Origin: Tubiluchus corallicola
Taxonomy: Eukaryota > Priapulida > Priapulimorpha > Priapulimorphida > Tubiluchidae
Assembly (NCBI GenBank): GCA_030141605.1
Contig: JAQGDQ010000170.1
Coordinates: forward strand, 378,001 to 442,000
Direction: 5' to 3'
Length of the DNA: 64,000 bases
The notes under the pieces: generated by a model
What the model saw: the letters and a program-made list of their open reading frames with translations, nothing else
Told to the model about the DNA's origin: nothing
Database searches by the model: none
Program-made: the position numbers and the translations under genes
Shown here: positions 15,501 through 30,600 of the stretch, one piece after another
How positions within the stretch are numbered: the first letter of the stretch is position 1
Layout: each line of letters opens with the position of its first letter

Positions 15501-15640
15501 CTTGTTTCATGAAGTTACTTGAGATGTGAATCTTACTTACTGTTCTTTGAAGGTAACGCATTGAGAAATTCATCTACCAAAGGAAAATAGGGCATTTGAG
15601 AAGCTTGATATCCATCTAACGAAAACGTATATCACAAATT
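9501..15640. other. No supportable gene
   Basis: AT-rich, no recognisable exon, RNA gene or transposon motif. Short frames (under 80 codons) only. Confidence 0.6.
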
Positions 15641-15819
15641 TGTTTTAGATGCTGATGCACTGCCATGTCTTGGTTTTGTATTTTATCTGCTTTCCTGAGA
15701 ACACAGATTATTCCCTCATGGATTCGTACAAACAGACAACACATAATATTTATAAACTGTGCACAGACATCACTGATGAAGACTTCGGATCACTAACTTC
15801 AGTTGGTGGTGTTAATAGC

Positions 15820-16163
<344 letters not shown>

Positions 16164-16169
16164 GTGGTA

Positions 16170-19100
16170 GAGCTAATTTTAAAATAATTGTGTAATTAAC
16201 AACAATTCGTAATATTAATGACAATAAGTATGGTATTGATTTTGATTCTGACAATAACAATTCAGATAATAATGTTCTAGCTACTCCTCGTGTGAAATGT
16301 CGTAAGCAAGCGAAGTAATGCACTCATGAAATGAATAGCCTAACTGTATAATTATGTAAATTTTACCCATGTAATAATAAGGCTACTTTTTGTAATAAAC
16401 TCTAATTATCTAGTTATTATAACAAGTCGTGAGTCTTTCACACTTGGAAACATCAATATAAAGCTATAAGTAAATTATAATAGACTAGGTATGAATACAG
16501 TTAAGAACTACTATTCTTTGGCAATTAGTGTTTTATAGCTATTATTAATTCACTTTGTCTTACACAATAGCGTGAACTTTAGATTAGGCCTAATTACTAT
16601 CATATAATATGTAGTTGTCGTCCTATAAAGTATAGACAATACTTTATAATTACAATTTTTTGCGTCGTTTAACATGAACTTCAGAAACATGTTAGTATTT
16701 TAAAACTATAAAGTTTTATCTTGGTGTGCATGTTATCTCCCTTTATGAGTCATTAAATTTGAGAAATTAAAATACCATGTGTTGGATATGTTGAATACTT
16801 GGGCTCACGGGATGTCAAGTTCGAAAGATAAAACAAATAAATCATAAGACAATTACACATTTCTTCAAAGCATAACTTTCATGACATATGTTAGTTTGAG
16901 AATCGAGCTGCTTATTTTCAATGTTGTAATTGACAAAACTTTAAATATTTTACAAATAGTTTAATGGTTTTTAATATTAGTATGGTATTGCACAAAAGTA
17001 GCAATGCATTCATTTTTTATATCTGTGGCGTAAACTTTGAAAAATTGTTTCCAAAGACTGCAAATGCATATCGTTTCAGAGATATTCTTACTGTTTAGTC
17101 TTTCAACCTAATTTTTGCACTACGACATAACCCATGGGCAGGTTGTCCTATTGGACGGTCAGGAAAACTCACAACGGTCATAATATCTGACAGAAAGAGT
17201 TGAATATTTTATAGCGTTCAATGACTCTTGGTGTGTAGCAACTGTATACTTTATTTCAATTAAATTTGGAAAGAAGTTACGTTATTTTCAATAGTCGCAA
17301 GTGCCCGCAACATTTACAATTGTAAAAGTGTCATAAACCAAGACTCTTCAGCAAGCGCCACTTCAAAGTTTCCTTACAACTGTGTCGTTTTATTTTATAG
17401 CTGTGCTTTTCATTTTGCCTACAAAAATATAAAGCAATATATTTGTCTGTAGGAGCTCTCGTTACCATCTTTTCAAAACGATTTTGTTTTCGTTAATTGC
17501 AAAGATAAATGGCTCGCAAGACTCTGTGAGTATGCAAACACCTACTGTTGTTCTCTTAAGTTAAAAATAAAAAATGTTTTTAAGAGAAACGATACTATTC
17601 TGTCCATTTGTGTAGCTGTCAAAAGTCCAAATAGCCACGCAGTGTCGAAAATGAATAAGTACTTATGCTCGCGATTTGTCGACAATTTAAATTAAATTTT
17701 TGATTTTTATTGAAAAAAATTTGCGACTTAGGTGCTTTTCAGTCGTTAGTTTTTAACTATTTTCAACACTATTAGGTATGCTGATTTAGCATGATTGCGT
17801 ACGAGATTTTGCATTGTTCGCTGCTCGTGACATTGACTTTCTAATCAAGTCATCCATATAATTCGGTTTACTAGACCACACCGATTATTTGGCATAATAC
17901 GGTGATAATCTCTGATAAATCAACGAAATCGCGTAGTTTCGGAAGGGTCTTAACTGCTGTGTCATTGATTAGTTTTTTACACCAAAGATTATTGTCTGTA
18001 GTAATATTTTCTTAAGTATTGTAATGTTGGACTATTGGAATGTAGGCTTTCATTAAGTAGAATAACTATTTCCTTAGAAAATATGAAGTATAATGTTGGC
18101 GTGTAACTCAAATATTGCCTTTCCATTTGCTATAATATCTTGAGTTGAACTGATGGCACATTTAATATTTTTACTTATCCTTGTAATTTGCACTGAACAA
18201 ATATATTGTTGACAATATATAAACATTTTCTAATTGCCATAACAATATCGTTTCGAAGTTAAAATTTTTGTTTTTTGTTTTTCCCAAATTACGAAAGCGC
18301 ATTAGTGTCATTATATCCCATTACAATAAAATCAAGTTATCACCAAATTTTTTGCCATACGATTATAAAAAAATCTGGTTATTTCCAATCTTTTGCCATT
18401 AGATTGTATTGCGCTTTCGTACTAAATACTGATTCTACTCTATATTTTTTCTATTTTCACTGACAATTGCTTGGGGATCTTAATTCTTTCTACGCGACAA
18501 TGCATGTTGATTTTTGACACTTACGTTCAAGTTTTACTTTTGTAACTTTTATAATGTTTGAACTTGGAAACTGGGGCTTTGGTGCAAAACGCTTGGTTTA
18601 AGCCCATTGTTTACTTCTTTATTTTTCTTATTTGCAAATTCAAAAAAGTTAACTTAATTTTGCACCAGTTTATCAAGTTAATTCAGTTAAATTCACCAGT
18701 TTTCAGTATAAACGCAAAGAAGACCAAATACAAGCACCGTCATTTCACTATTGGATTTATTCTTTTCAAACTTGACATTTATATGAAGAGGAGCTGGACC
18801 AGGTGACTAGATGAGTTTCAGGTCCGTCGCACAACATCCACAGCATACTGTTTTATATAAAAATAGTAAAATTTCTGTTCTATATTAAGCCCCTGGTTTT
18901 GGCGGCTAGAACCGTTCTGGTCTTACTGAGCCGTCGGCTTTGAGAAGCTGCGGTAAGCACAAAATAATTACAACAAATATTAGCACGTTCAAAAATCAGA
19001 CATAAACTAGATAATGTATTGCATATCATTTAACGGACTTTTTCTGCTCTGTCACCTCCTAATAATACTAATTCCTATTAGTTCTCGTAAAATAAATTAT

Positions 19101-19860
19101 AATCTAGCCTTCGTCACATATTCTGGTTTATGGTGCTAACATGTGTCTGACGTTCTGTTTTCGATATACATTACAAAAACTATAACTATGTTTACAAGCG
19201 TTGAGTTGGTATTCATGGTGAATTGGCTAAAACCCTGAAACGATTGTTTATTTTTTTAATCTACACGCATATGCAGACATTGCTGCAGACCTAGAAATTG
19301 TAAACCACTGGAATTAGTTACGAGCATCTGACTTCGGCAAACGAATAATTATCGTAACTAGTATATATCGTTATAGACCAGCGATTAATGTAAATAAGAA
19401 AAGTAGATTAACATAACAGATCATTAATAGCTTTTAATTAAATGCTAACACCCATGATAATGAACATGTTGTGCAAATCGCATTACCATTCTTACGCCTG
19501 AATAGCGTGCAACACCTTTGTACATGGTGGTCACCTTGTATATCTCTGCCTTGACTCAGATTTGGCTGTGGACAGTTTATGCTTGTAACATCGTATACAC
19601 CTGGTGACGAATCTTATTAGAACGTGTGGCATCTTAGGCATTCGTTGGCATTTAAGTTTTGCCGTGGAATGTAAGAACAGAAATCTGGTCTAAGAAATTT
19701 TATTGGCACTAGCAGCTGTGTAACAGTGCGTGTCATTTTTCTGGCCAGGATCTATAATTATTAAAGCTTATTATTTAACTTGCAACTAAGGCAGGAATTT
19801 TCAGACTCATATTCAATAAAACTGCAATTTGGAGGAAGTTTCAGTGAGCTCATTTTTAGT
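16170..19860. other. No supportable gene
   Basis: AT-rich DNA between two simple-repeat regions; nothing recognised. Confidence 0.6.
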
Positions 19861-19865
19861 GAGCT

Positions 19866-20170
19866 AAGTAAGTAAGTAAGTAAGTAAGTAGCTAGGTAGG
19901 TAGATATGTAAGTAGGTACATAGATGTGTAAGTAAGCAGGTGGTTAGAAAGGTAAGTAAGCAGTTCCTTTAAGTGCTAGGTAGCATTACAGAGTGGATAG
20001 AAGTTTCTTTCTTATTAACTTAATTTGACACTGACTCTGTTGTTTACTTATATTCACCTAAAGCTTGTCTGCCTAACTACCTACTTACATACATGCCTAC
20101 CTACCTACCTATATATCCACTTACTATCCTATATGCTACTTGTTTACTTGCTTGCTAGCTTACGCACTTA
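19866..20170. repeat. Inverted pair of tetranucleotide tracts
   Basis: AAGT/AGGT-type repeats (19866-19975) are followed about 100 bp later by the complementary ACTT/ACCT-type repeats (20061-20170), so the single strand could fold back. Confidence 0.75.
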
Positions 20171-20409
20171 CAGATTCACACACACGAAAATCTTACTTGA
20201 CAGAAATCTATATTCTGTACAACGAGTGAATCGTGACGTACGCAAAAATACAAGACTGAAAGAGTGGACAGCTATTAATGAAACTTCTTTGTTTATTGTA
20301 GACAAAGGCAAGGGAGTTTTTGGAAGAAAAACTTATTTAAATTATCTTGTCGTAGTTGAAATATTCGACCTTGATCATGTTGTAGCCAACTTTCTCTTCA
20401 CCTAATAAT

Positions 20410-23400
20410 GAGATAATACTCCGTGGAATGTTGGGTCGTGCTCGATGTCATTCAGCGTATAATTTTTTTTGTTAAACTGTCACAACGTCTCACCACGCTG
20501 GGTCAAACCAAAGTTAACAATTAGCGAGGGAAGCAGCCAATAATTGACAAGCTTGTGAGTGTGAAATTAAAATTAATAACGTACGTTGAAATAACCTTTA
20601 TGCAGAAAAGTGATTTTTACATTTTATTCATTATGATATTAGCAAAACAAGTAGACCTTAAACATTCTCGTTATGCTCTATTTTTCTTTAAAACTATTTA
20701 ACAATTGCGATTTAAAATTACCAATTTTATTGTTTCACGTATTTTGGTATAAATTAAAGGAGGTCTTCGAAAATTTGATCATACTTTATTAAAATTTAAG
20801 TGCTGCTGTTAAACTATCCGTACAGTATAAGTGAGAAAGGAGAAAAATAACTGTTGCTATAGAATTGTATGATAATGTATATATGTTACTCCGAAGTACA
20901 TGCTACGTACAATAAGCAGCTTTAATAATGTCCCTTAATCTTGGGTTATTTTCTTGGTTGTATGTTCTAAATGTCTCCACATTGTATCAATTTCTTTTCT
21001 CTCATTTCGTTTATAGATTTTTAACAGCTCATGTACTTTAAAACCAGGTTCTCGCGGATATTAGAGACTCAGTATAGTTCAGTTGTATAAATAATAAAAG
21101 GAAGAGTTTCTAAATTTCACTTTTTAAAAAATGCGTTCAAAACAACCCAAAAACTGTGTTTACATTTAACGACATCATGCGTATAATTTTATAAGTATGT
21201 AAGATAACTTTCTAAACAATAAACAAAATGTTATTAGTAAAATAACACAAGAACCTCATCTCATGTTTTTACGCGAGAGTCTGTTCACATATGAGCGCGG
21301 GCATGCTCGTGTTACATCAGCCTATATACTCTCGCAATCAATCGTGAATGTATGTATTAAAATTGTTGCCGTTTTCAGTAGATGGTAACTTAGTAGATAG
21401 GCTTAATATTCTTTAAATGCTCAGTTCATGTTATCATTCAGTTATGTTGTTAAGAAATCTAGATACAAAATGATCAATGCCAAGTAATGCCTTGGGTGTC
21501 ATCTCTGAGATATCAATACCTAAAAACTGACCCCTGTATTGTATTTATATGTTTGTTTAACAGTTTTTAAGGGTTGGGGCGTTCACCATAAAATTCACTC
21601 TTTTCTACTTCTTCTGGAAGGATGTACTTATTGAAGGACTGTTAATATAAAACAGTCTTTGTATCATCCCTTCAAGGCGTGAACTCGCTTACTCCCTCTA
21701 TAAAAACAATTTTGTGTAGAATGTTTCGGTTATATAAATATTTTTTCTATTTTTTCACTGATTATTTTTTTATTTCACTTTCACTATTTTTCTATTTCAC
21801 GGCGTAATATTTTACACAGTCTATTAAGTAACGAAATTTCGATTAGCATTCTACCAAGAAAATAATCTACCAAAACATGCTGTCTTGACAGACGTTCTGA
21901 TGTCTAATATATTCAACTTTTTAATTATGCATGAAAATCGTTATTGTAAATTCATAATTTTGTATATAAACGCAGCGAAGATTCATATCTGCAGGCTGGC
22001 TTGGAAAAAGTCATTTTTTGAGTAGTTTCACCACAATTTACGATGCAACAAATGGCATATTTCTTTCATTGCAACCTTCAACAGACAATTATTTTACAAC
22101 AACACATTTGCTAAATCTTATTTATGTTTTATCATTGAGTTATATGAGCTATGGCTGTTTTATGACACAACTTGAATTTGTCTCAGACATTACTTTTTTA
22201 TGGCGTTGTAAGCATGTGGGTGGTTGTTTATCAATTAACTATAATTAGACCTTTGGTTAAGTAATTTACTTAAAACGTTTTAGATCTTATTATGAAAGTC
22301 TGTGTCAATAAAATGGGCTAAACTGTCACTCTAAATTAGTTTTAAAGCCATATATTTAGCTCTGCATCGACTGGACTGAAACGCAGTGCTCTTAAACTCT
22401 TTGACTATTAAGTATTTATTAAACCGTGTTATTGAGGGCTCTCGTGCCACTATCAAAGAATAATCTATTATTGCACAGGTGAAAGGCCACAGGTGAAAAT
22501 AATTTATGTGGCCGAAATTCCTGAGTTATTATCATTAACCAATAAAAGCAATAATTTCAACGAAATTGCAAGTTGTTTATAAAACCGTGGCACCATAAGG
22601 ATAACGGATATATTCTAGATCCTAGGGTAAATAATTCAACAATTATATTTTATTGTAGTGGTTTTAAATGGAAATTGTTATATTACTATTTCACGCACTT
22701 GCTTAATTATGCGGTTTTAAAAAACTGCAGTGCATCGTTCGCGCATGCAAGTCGCGGAAGAAGCAATTATCACATTACTGTTTTTTAAATTACATTATCA
22801 TAGGCTACTAAGCCCACTAGTAGCATGCCACTAAGTGATTAAAAGCATTATATAAAAGTCCTTTAGTTAGAACCCGAGAAAAGTTTCTCAAAACGCACAG
22901 CAGTTCTTTTATAATATTAAATATATAAAAATTTCAAACGAATTATTGTTTCTATCATTTCTCCCTGGAGTATCTGTTAAGACATCAATGATGATTGATC
23001 AATATTGTAATAATTATCCAAATAAATTAATGACGTCATCAATCACACCTCGCTATGCCGCTAAAGTTAACGCTCGTAGAAAATTCCAGAAATGACAAAT
23101 ATCGTATTCGCTGGAAGATTGTAGTTTATAGATCTCTAGGTACGTTTTGATTCTCCATATTAGTATAACCAAGTTTATAGACTACAATTGACAAAGTGCT
23201 AAAATAAATTTTAGGTAAATTGCCCTTATATACGGTTGTATGGTATAAAATTATTAGACGCGTAGCTACCACGCCCAAAGTAATAAAAAAACTGTTTCTG
23301 GGCTATAAAATAGTCGTGTACGTGCTGCGGACTGCATTAATATTATCCTTCAAACATAGTAGTGCAAAATATTAAGCGACAGGGGTTGACCGCTGACCAG

Positions 23401-23540
23401 GCCGATCAGAGTAGAGTGACTGGCGAACAAAAAAGCACCAACTGAACCCAAAGGTCTGCGTAACCATAATCATAATCTTTTATTTCGTCTTGACACACAT
23501 TATAAAACATGCAACAGTTATTTTAAAAACAATATCGTGA
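20410..23540. other. No supportable gene
   Basis: Very AT-rich. Apart from the weak stem-loop listed separately, nothing is recognised. Confidence 0.6.
21617..21673 (+). other. Imperfect stem-loop
   Basis: GAAGGATGTAC ... GACTGTT, loop AATATAA, then AACAGTC ... GTATCATCCCTTC. The inner 7-bp stem is perfect and the outer pairs are interrupted by bulges. It may be chance in AT-rich DNA; a small RNA precursor is possible but unsupported. Confidence 0.25.
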
Positions 23541-23630
23541 AGAAGAGGCAGTGAAAGACCAAGTGGTCATCCAGTCAGCTGCTCCAGTATTAGTACTGAT
23601 AACATTTATTAGTGACACTGCGTTATTAAT

Positions 23631-23860
23631 TATATTATATTGTATTGTATTGTATTGTATTGTGTTGTGTTGTGTTGTGTTGTGTTGTGTTGTGTTGTGT
23701 TACGTTACGTTACGTTACGTTACGTTACGTTACGTCACGTCACGTCACGTCACGTCACGTCACGTCACGTCACGTCACGTCACGTCACATCACATCACAT
23801 CACATCACATCACATTACATTACATTATATTATATTATATTATATTATATTATACTATAT
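23631..23860. repeat. Ordered pentanucleotide array of eight blocks
   Basis: Exactly 46 pentamers in blocks: TATAT x2, TGTAT x4, TGTGT x8, TACGT x7, CACGT x10, CACAT x6, TACAT x2, then TATAT/TATAC x7. All steps between blocks are single transitions except TGTGT to TACGT, which needs two. The three overlapping open frames exist because the period is 5 and no unit makes a stop; they are not genes. Confidence 0.97.
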
Positions 23861-24511
23861 TAATAACACAGTGCTACTAATAAATGTTATCCGGTATACC
23901 CGTAAGCGGGACTTGTTTGAAATCTACTGTCACTATGCATAAAATATATCGGAAAGTTAATCATTTAAAAGGCAAGGCGAAACTGAGTGCAATATTACAA
24001 CACATTATTCCAAGTTACATTCAAGTCCTTATCGGCATTTGGTCGACTTTTTTGGTTAGCCTTTTCAGTTGGAGTTGGTTTCCACTAGCTGTTCAAATTT
24101 CGAACAGTCAAATGAAGTGACATGGCCTAATTAGTACGGCCTTCTCACTTCATAAAAAAATCGAGCATAAAATGCAAAGATAACGCAATCAGAAAATTTC
24201 AAAGCAGCGTAGTGCATCCAGAGGCTTGGTGATAGGAAAGTGAGATACGTGATAGAAAGTGACCGATTTCATTGTGCTTAAATGCTCTTGAATTTTACAC
24301 AATGGGTTTTCGTACAAACTTGATCCAATTCATGTGAATGACGTCCAACTTCAGAAAGCAAAGAATTAAAAACACCGAGAAGAAAATCGTGTTAAGCATC
24401 AAGAAAGTCGTGCATCGGAATTTAACCTAGTATTTTTCAAAGAAAGGTATGGAAGAAAGTGTGGAGAGAAAGAGAGTCGGTAACATAGAAAAAGAAAAAA
24501 GACAGAAAAAG

Positions 24512-24616
<105 letters not shown>

Positions 24617-24619
24617 TGT

Positions 24620-27600
24620 TGTAGGTGTGTATTACTTTCACCACAATACTTCAATGCAGACTATTATTAGGCGTACCTGTATTCTTACACATCAAAATTC
24701 TGCTATTTGGTTTTATAAAGTTTCGCACAAAGTTTATGACAGTGCAGCAAGTTTAAGGAGGATGAATGTCTTGCTGTAACCGACCAGTACAAGTCCGCAG
24801 TTAAAATAAAATTACTTCCTGAAAAGAAATTACAGACAGGTGGTCAGTTCAACTTTGACACCTTGACCACAAAGTGACCGGTGCTGCACTATGGGCGATG
24901 ATGATGAGGGTTATTCACCTTTTATACTGTTCAAAATTGTCTTTATAATAGGTGACGAAAGAAATGACGTTAGAAACTGAGGCAAATAGGTGAAAAGATT
25001 TACCGGCAAAACCTACAACGGTGAGAACGGCTAAAGCCTGTTCAACAGCCAAGAACCCGTTAGGCAAAGCTTACCATATGCTTTGACAACATTATTATAT
25101 ATGCTGTTGAGCGTGCGTACTTGAACTCAACCCACTGTGGTAGTTCTTAAATCTGTCCATATATCAGTTTACTCTACAATTATCACTGGCCTTTTGTAGC
25201 TTTCAGATGACCTGCTGAAAGAAAAGATTAGGAAAAGACATGCACGCTTCAAAAACTGGCTTTGGATGTAGACTAGAATAATTATTGCACTGCGTTGAGG
25301 GAAGAGGCATTGAACTCGAAATGCAGCAGAAGGTTACAATATGTTTGTGATTCTTTTCCTGTCGACGCCTTGCTCGTTTATTAATTACATTACAGTAATG
25401 AGAATATTTGATGCAAAATTAGTGTTAACAGTCTTTAAGAAAGTGGAAACCCAGTATAATCTTTGTCAAGATTTGCAAGCATTTAAGAATTTCAAAGACA
25501 AAAACAATTGAAAACTTCATCGCTTCAATATTTCAAAATCAAACGAAATGTTATTGTAATCTGTTATCGCGACTTAATTAACCGACTAAGAAAGCAGGTA
25601 AGACTTACTATCTACATACTTTAAAAATAATTAATAATTCGCAGAAAATCTCTTAGTTCATCACCTTGCCCATACGAAGGATACAGCCATTAAAACTGCT
25701 GAACATGCAACACTTAGCTTTTTGATTAATCAATTTGGCAAACAAAATCAGCTGTTGTTACAATAAAGTCAGTTGTGGTATCAAGTTTTGTGTGCATGAG
25801 GGCACTGGGGTTGAGACTCTGTATTACTGCGGTTGCGTTTTTCCATAATTATTCTTAACTACGTTAGGATTTAAGGATTACATTATTTTGATTCATTCGG
25901 ATTTATTAAGACAAACTGCACACAGGGAGTGTATACTACAACTAGATTGGTTAACACAGGATTAGTAAGAAACATGCAATTATAAATTTCAGGGATGTAG
26001 CACGAATTATATATGTCACGAAAGTACGTGCCGCCAAACACAAAATGGGAAAATTAAGGCGTGTATGTTTATTAAAAGCGTTTGGAAAATCTAAAGATAA
26101 AATAAGGGTAAGACCGACCGACATACTATGAAGGCTTGGTTCTTAATATGTCATTACGCCCAAGACTAATTTGTTATCTACAATCACTTTTAGATAAGCT
26201 AATTTGGCTTTTTAAAATGTCAATGATTATCAATTTTGGATGGTATTTGCTGGAAGCAAAGACTTTTCCCAGAAAAGGAAAACAACACAGGTGACAAACG
26301 AGATAGGTGTATCCTGCTTGCGGATGACTTTTTTCGCATTCATAATCGTAACTGACACAGACTGTTGCCTGAAGCAGTTCAAGGGTACACATGCTGGTCT
26401 CACGTTTGATAAGTTTGCGCCCTTCTCCGACCATTCCAGACATACCTGCTGCTAAATGTGACATGTGATGCCCACCTCTTTTTAGAAAGAATCTCTGACC
26501 TTTTTGGAGACATCTGTGCAAAACTAATACAGGATGCCCGGTAGGGTAATAACAAGCTTTAATCTCGATAATTTTTGACCTATTTGGTATTGCATCCAAT
26601 CTGTGCCGAAGTGAAAAGCGTGTCAAGACACAGGTGGGAGGGATATAAACTTTTTGTTGTTATTGTACATGTATTATAGTGGCTGCATGAATATTTAAAT
26701 TCTAACCGAGTAAGTAAGAAAGAGAAATTTTGGTAGCCCTGCCATTGATAGTTTTGAAAAACACGTAGTTTCATTGTTTTAGGTTACTATCATTAGTTAA
26801 TTTTGACTGCAAGCGCTAACGAAAGTGTGGTGTACCATCCCTAAACCGTTTTTACGAAAATTACTTACAGCTTTGCTAATTATAGCTACTAAACAAAGAT
26901 AAAAGGTATTTCTTATGTTAAGCTTACAAATACTAATTGTTGACTGCTACTATAGCGAAAGCCTAATTCCCCGAGCATTCAGTGTTTTTCTTTTTCTTGA
27001 TGGAAACAATCACCGTACAGTTGCCAAGAAATTACCTTTTATAATAGGAAAATGGAGAAAATGAGGTGCAGCTAAAACAGACCGCATTGATTCTTCCTGA
27101 AGTGCTTTTGCTAAATGTCTTGCAATGATATCGAATACGTACAAAATTTTTATAGGTCTGACACTGCAACCAAAGATTCAGAGGGGCAGTGCCTGTTTAA
27201 TTTAGATAGTTGTGGCGGGCCTTGACACTATCTTATTATCAATTATAACCCCATGAAAGGAAATAGTGGTGTTTTAGCTATCTTCAAACGTCAGCACAGG
27301 ATGAGACGACTGCACAATGAAATTTATCCATATGAAATCTTTCCAATCTGAAATTGTTCAGAAGCAGTTTTCCCAGTGGTCAATCATTCATTTACTACAA
27401 GGTTCGGTATTGCTTAACTTTGCAACCTTAGCATACACAATAACCACTTAGCTCCTTGTCCCTAAAATGAGAAAATGAACATTAAGTAGACGTTAAAATA
27501 CCGAAAATACTTGATGATTGCGTTAGACTGATAATTTGATGCGTTACTCTATGTCACACAATTCATTTCAAATACCGGATATTTCTACTTTTCCTTCAGC

Positions 27601-30600
27601 TCCTCGCCTTCCTCAATTCTTACTGCAGGTGTTTTCCTCCGAAGATACTTGACCGAGTTCATACCTCCAAGTATAACAAGCTTTTCAACAAGGTTATTAG
27701 CCTTTCCAGGGACAGATCACAGATGAAAAATCCTTTCTGTGGAACAAATTGTTCGGGAAAAGAAGTGCCGACATTCGTAACTTACAGGTTGGCAGGTATG
27801 CATATAATTATGCGGAATGCATGTTAAACATGTCCTGCATAACAACAATAGTGACGAGTTTATAACTGAAGGCAAAGAATCGCTCCCGCAAATACCAAAA
27901 TCCTTACAAGGCAAACAAGTGTCGAATTCCCTTAGGGTCAAACTGTATTACATATTTCTATTATAATTAACAAGAGCGCCTTGGATACGCATCTGGTTGA
28001 AAGTGGTTGAAATACCAAATTGTTTGATGATCGCTGTATATCGACAAATACGGCGCAATATAGGTCGATCCACTCACAACTCTAAAACAAAAAAGAAAGT
28101 ATTAACTAAACTAGTAGTTAGTCAACAAAATCAGTAAACGAACTAATGGGCTCCCAAATGACATTTTTCTCTGACAATCACAGTTCTGAGATAAAAAGGA
28201 AATTGAACTCAAACATATTGTCGGCCTCATTAATCATACCATTAGACTCGTTTTAAAAAGTCTTGTCATGAGACAGATGCGTTTACATGTCTGAGTACAT
28301 TAGCTAGAGACATGATTTTAGACACGCTCGTGATTAACCCGTAGCCCGGCATGTCTGACACCCATTTTAACTAACGTTAGGGCAATAGGGCTCGTTAATC
28401 AAAATTAGCAGAAATGTGAAGAATAATGTGTGTTAAAAGAATGCTGTAACTTTTCTTATATGTCGGTATCATAATGTTGCATCGTACCATGCCGTATCAC
28501 ATTGCAATCGTTCTGTAGTATATAGTGTAACAAATATTCCTGCCTTATCTGTAGCAAATCAAGACATAGCGCGAGTTCAACTTTTTCACATTTTTTTTCT
28601 TTTATCCACGTTTGATTTCAAAAAATGAAAATAAGTTAAATAACTAATTAAGATTAAAAATCAAAATTAAAAATTAAAATTAAAATCAATTAAAATTAAA
28701 ATGATTCATTCCCCATTAATTAGTAATCTAGCTTCAAGATGAGATAGAAATAATTGCCACATTTAGTAAAACCAGCGATAAATAATTTAACATACAACAT
28801 AACTCTGCAGAGTTGAACCCTTCTTTTTGTAAAGCTTCTTGATTGTGCTTAAAACAATATGAGATTAAGTGTCATATTGCTTAGGGTTTCTCGACAGGGG
28901 CAAATCAGCGAATTTTCATTCACTGTCACGAATAATCTTGTGGCACAAATTGCGTGAACCTTGGTTTAAAAACCTTAAAGACATTTAAACTACCCATCCC
29001 TCTGTGTAACCAGACTGACGCAAAATCGGATCGAAATAACGGAATGTGATAAGATTATAATATGGCATCACATAATGCATGCATAATCGTCGCAAAACGA
29101 CCTTCAAAATAACGTATTAAACTCATCTCACGCTTCGTGCATTACCTCACATTTCAAAAACCTGTATGTACAGAGGGCGAGAAAGATTTACAGGATCACC
29201 CACTATTAAATCGGGAACACAAAAGTTATGTAAACATTTATATGATCCATGCATCAATAATAACGCAGGTTCTCATGGGCGTATACCTGTCGAAAAATAA
29301 CCCATCCATAGTTTGCTGTTATTATGTCGGAATTTTTATTCATTTAGTTGGATAATACTCAAAGAAAATTCCTTTTCATAAAAAGTCTGCTTAAATGCAG
29401 GTGCTATTGTGTTGAGAAACGTGCTTTTATATGTACATAATATCGTATGGGTTTGGTATATAAAATTATACCATCTTAATGTAAAACCAGTCAAAATTGA
29501 TTAATTTATGCACTGATATTGTTCTTTTATTTCAGTCATTACTGAGGTTTGTATAGAATTATTATGCAGAAGTATGCTATGCAGTTTATATGAGGTAATC
29601 AAGATGGTCAAGAGAAATTAAGTTAGCTGGAAAAGCCTATAAACGTAGAAAATTAGCAAACCTGTTAAATCGAGAGCTCAAAATGAACACAATGAACACG
29701 GAGCCTAGATGGTTGTGGCGGGACCAGAAACTAGTTTATTATCATGGGCACTCCTCTGAGTGAAATACTGAACTAACAGAAATGTGGCATCCAAGTTCGG
29801 ATACATATACATCGTCCAAAACAAAATATACAAAACTTTTAGCATGAAATGGTTAACTACCGTTTTTGAAATTAAACATCTTTTTACCTATTTCGCATTT
29901 TAGTTTTTACTGATGTACTATTTTATGTAGACAATAGATAGTATTTAACTTCTGTTGAAAAAGCTTTTTGTGCTTTTAGTGCATTACATTAATTTAATTT
30001 AGTGAGGTCATGGGGGGGGTTAGTTGAGCCACTAACGTTTTTTCCATTACTGCTTGTAGTGCTGGCTCAAATAAATTACAAAGAACGCAAGAATGATAAA
30101 AAGATGAAAAAAGGTGCATTGGCAATAAACGCACACAAAATAAGTACATATGCAATCTACCTATAACATCATTTTCTTTATAGTGAATATAAAAAAGAAT
30201 TTCCTCAAAATGACCGAAAAACTTTTAAAGAATAAATTGCTTAATAAGAGCACTTGGTTACCCGCAGAAAATTACTGGCGCCAGCCGTGTGTTTGAAATG
30301 CCAGAAAGCGAATGGCAGCTGGTTTTAACGGGATTTTATTTTCCAAGGTTAACCGCGTTCTTTCCTGGTTACACATGAGATAACATAAAAGCTCGGTGTT
30401 GTATTAATGTCTTCCTTTGTTGGATAACAACTTCAATTTCTTTCAGGACGAGTAGGATGAGTGATAGTTTGGCAGAATAGGTAAAGTTGCCCTCGGGACT
30501 GATAATTCTGAGCGAATGCAAGATATTATCATTAAGTTAGAACTTCCTTCTATTCAGAACACTTTCGAACCTGGTGAACTGCGGTGAGCGACTGTTTCGG

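Noticed and set aside
18199-18222. ATATATTGT-TG-ACAATATAT inverted repeat
   Set aside because: Short AT-only hairpin expected by chance in such AT-rich DNA.
23551-23942. Three overlapping open frames of 72-109 codons
   Set aside because: Period 5 keeps all three frames open in this array; pure artefact.
26174-26626. 150-codon minus-strand open frame, the longest outside repeats
   Set aside because: No motif, signal peptide, domain or splice context recognised; composition is not distinct from neighbouring AT-rich DNA. A protein search would decide.
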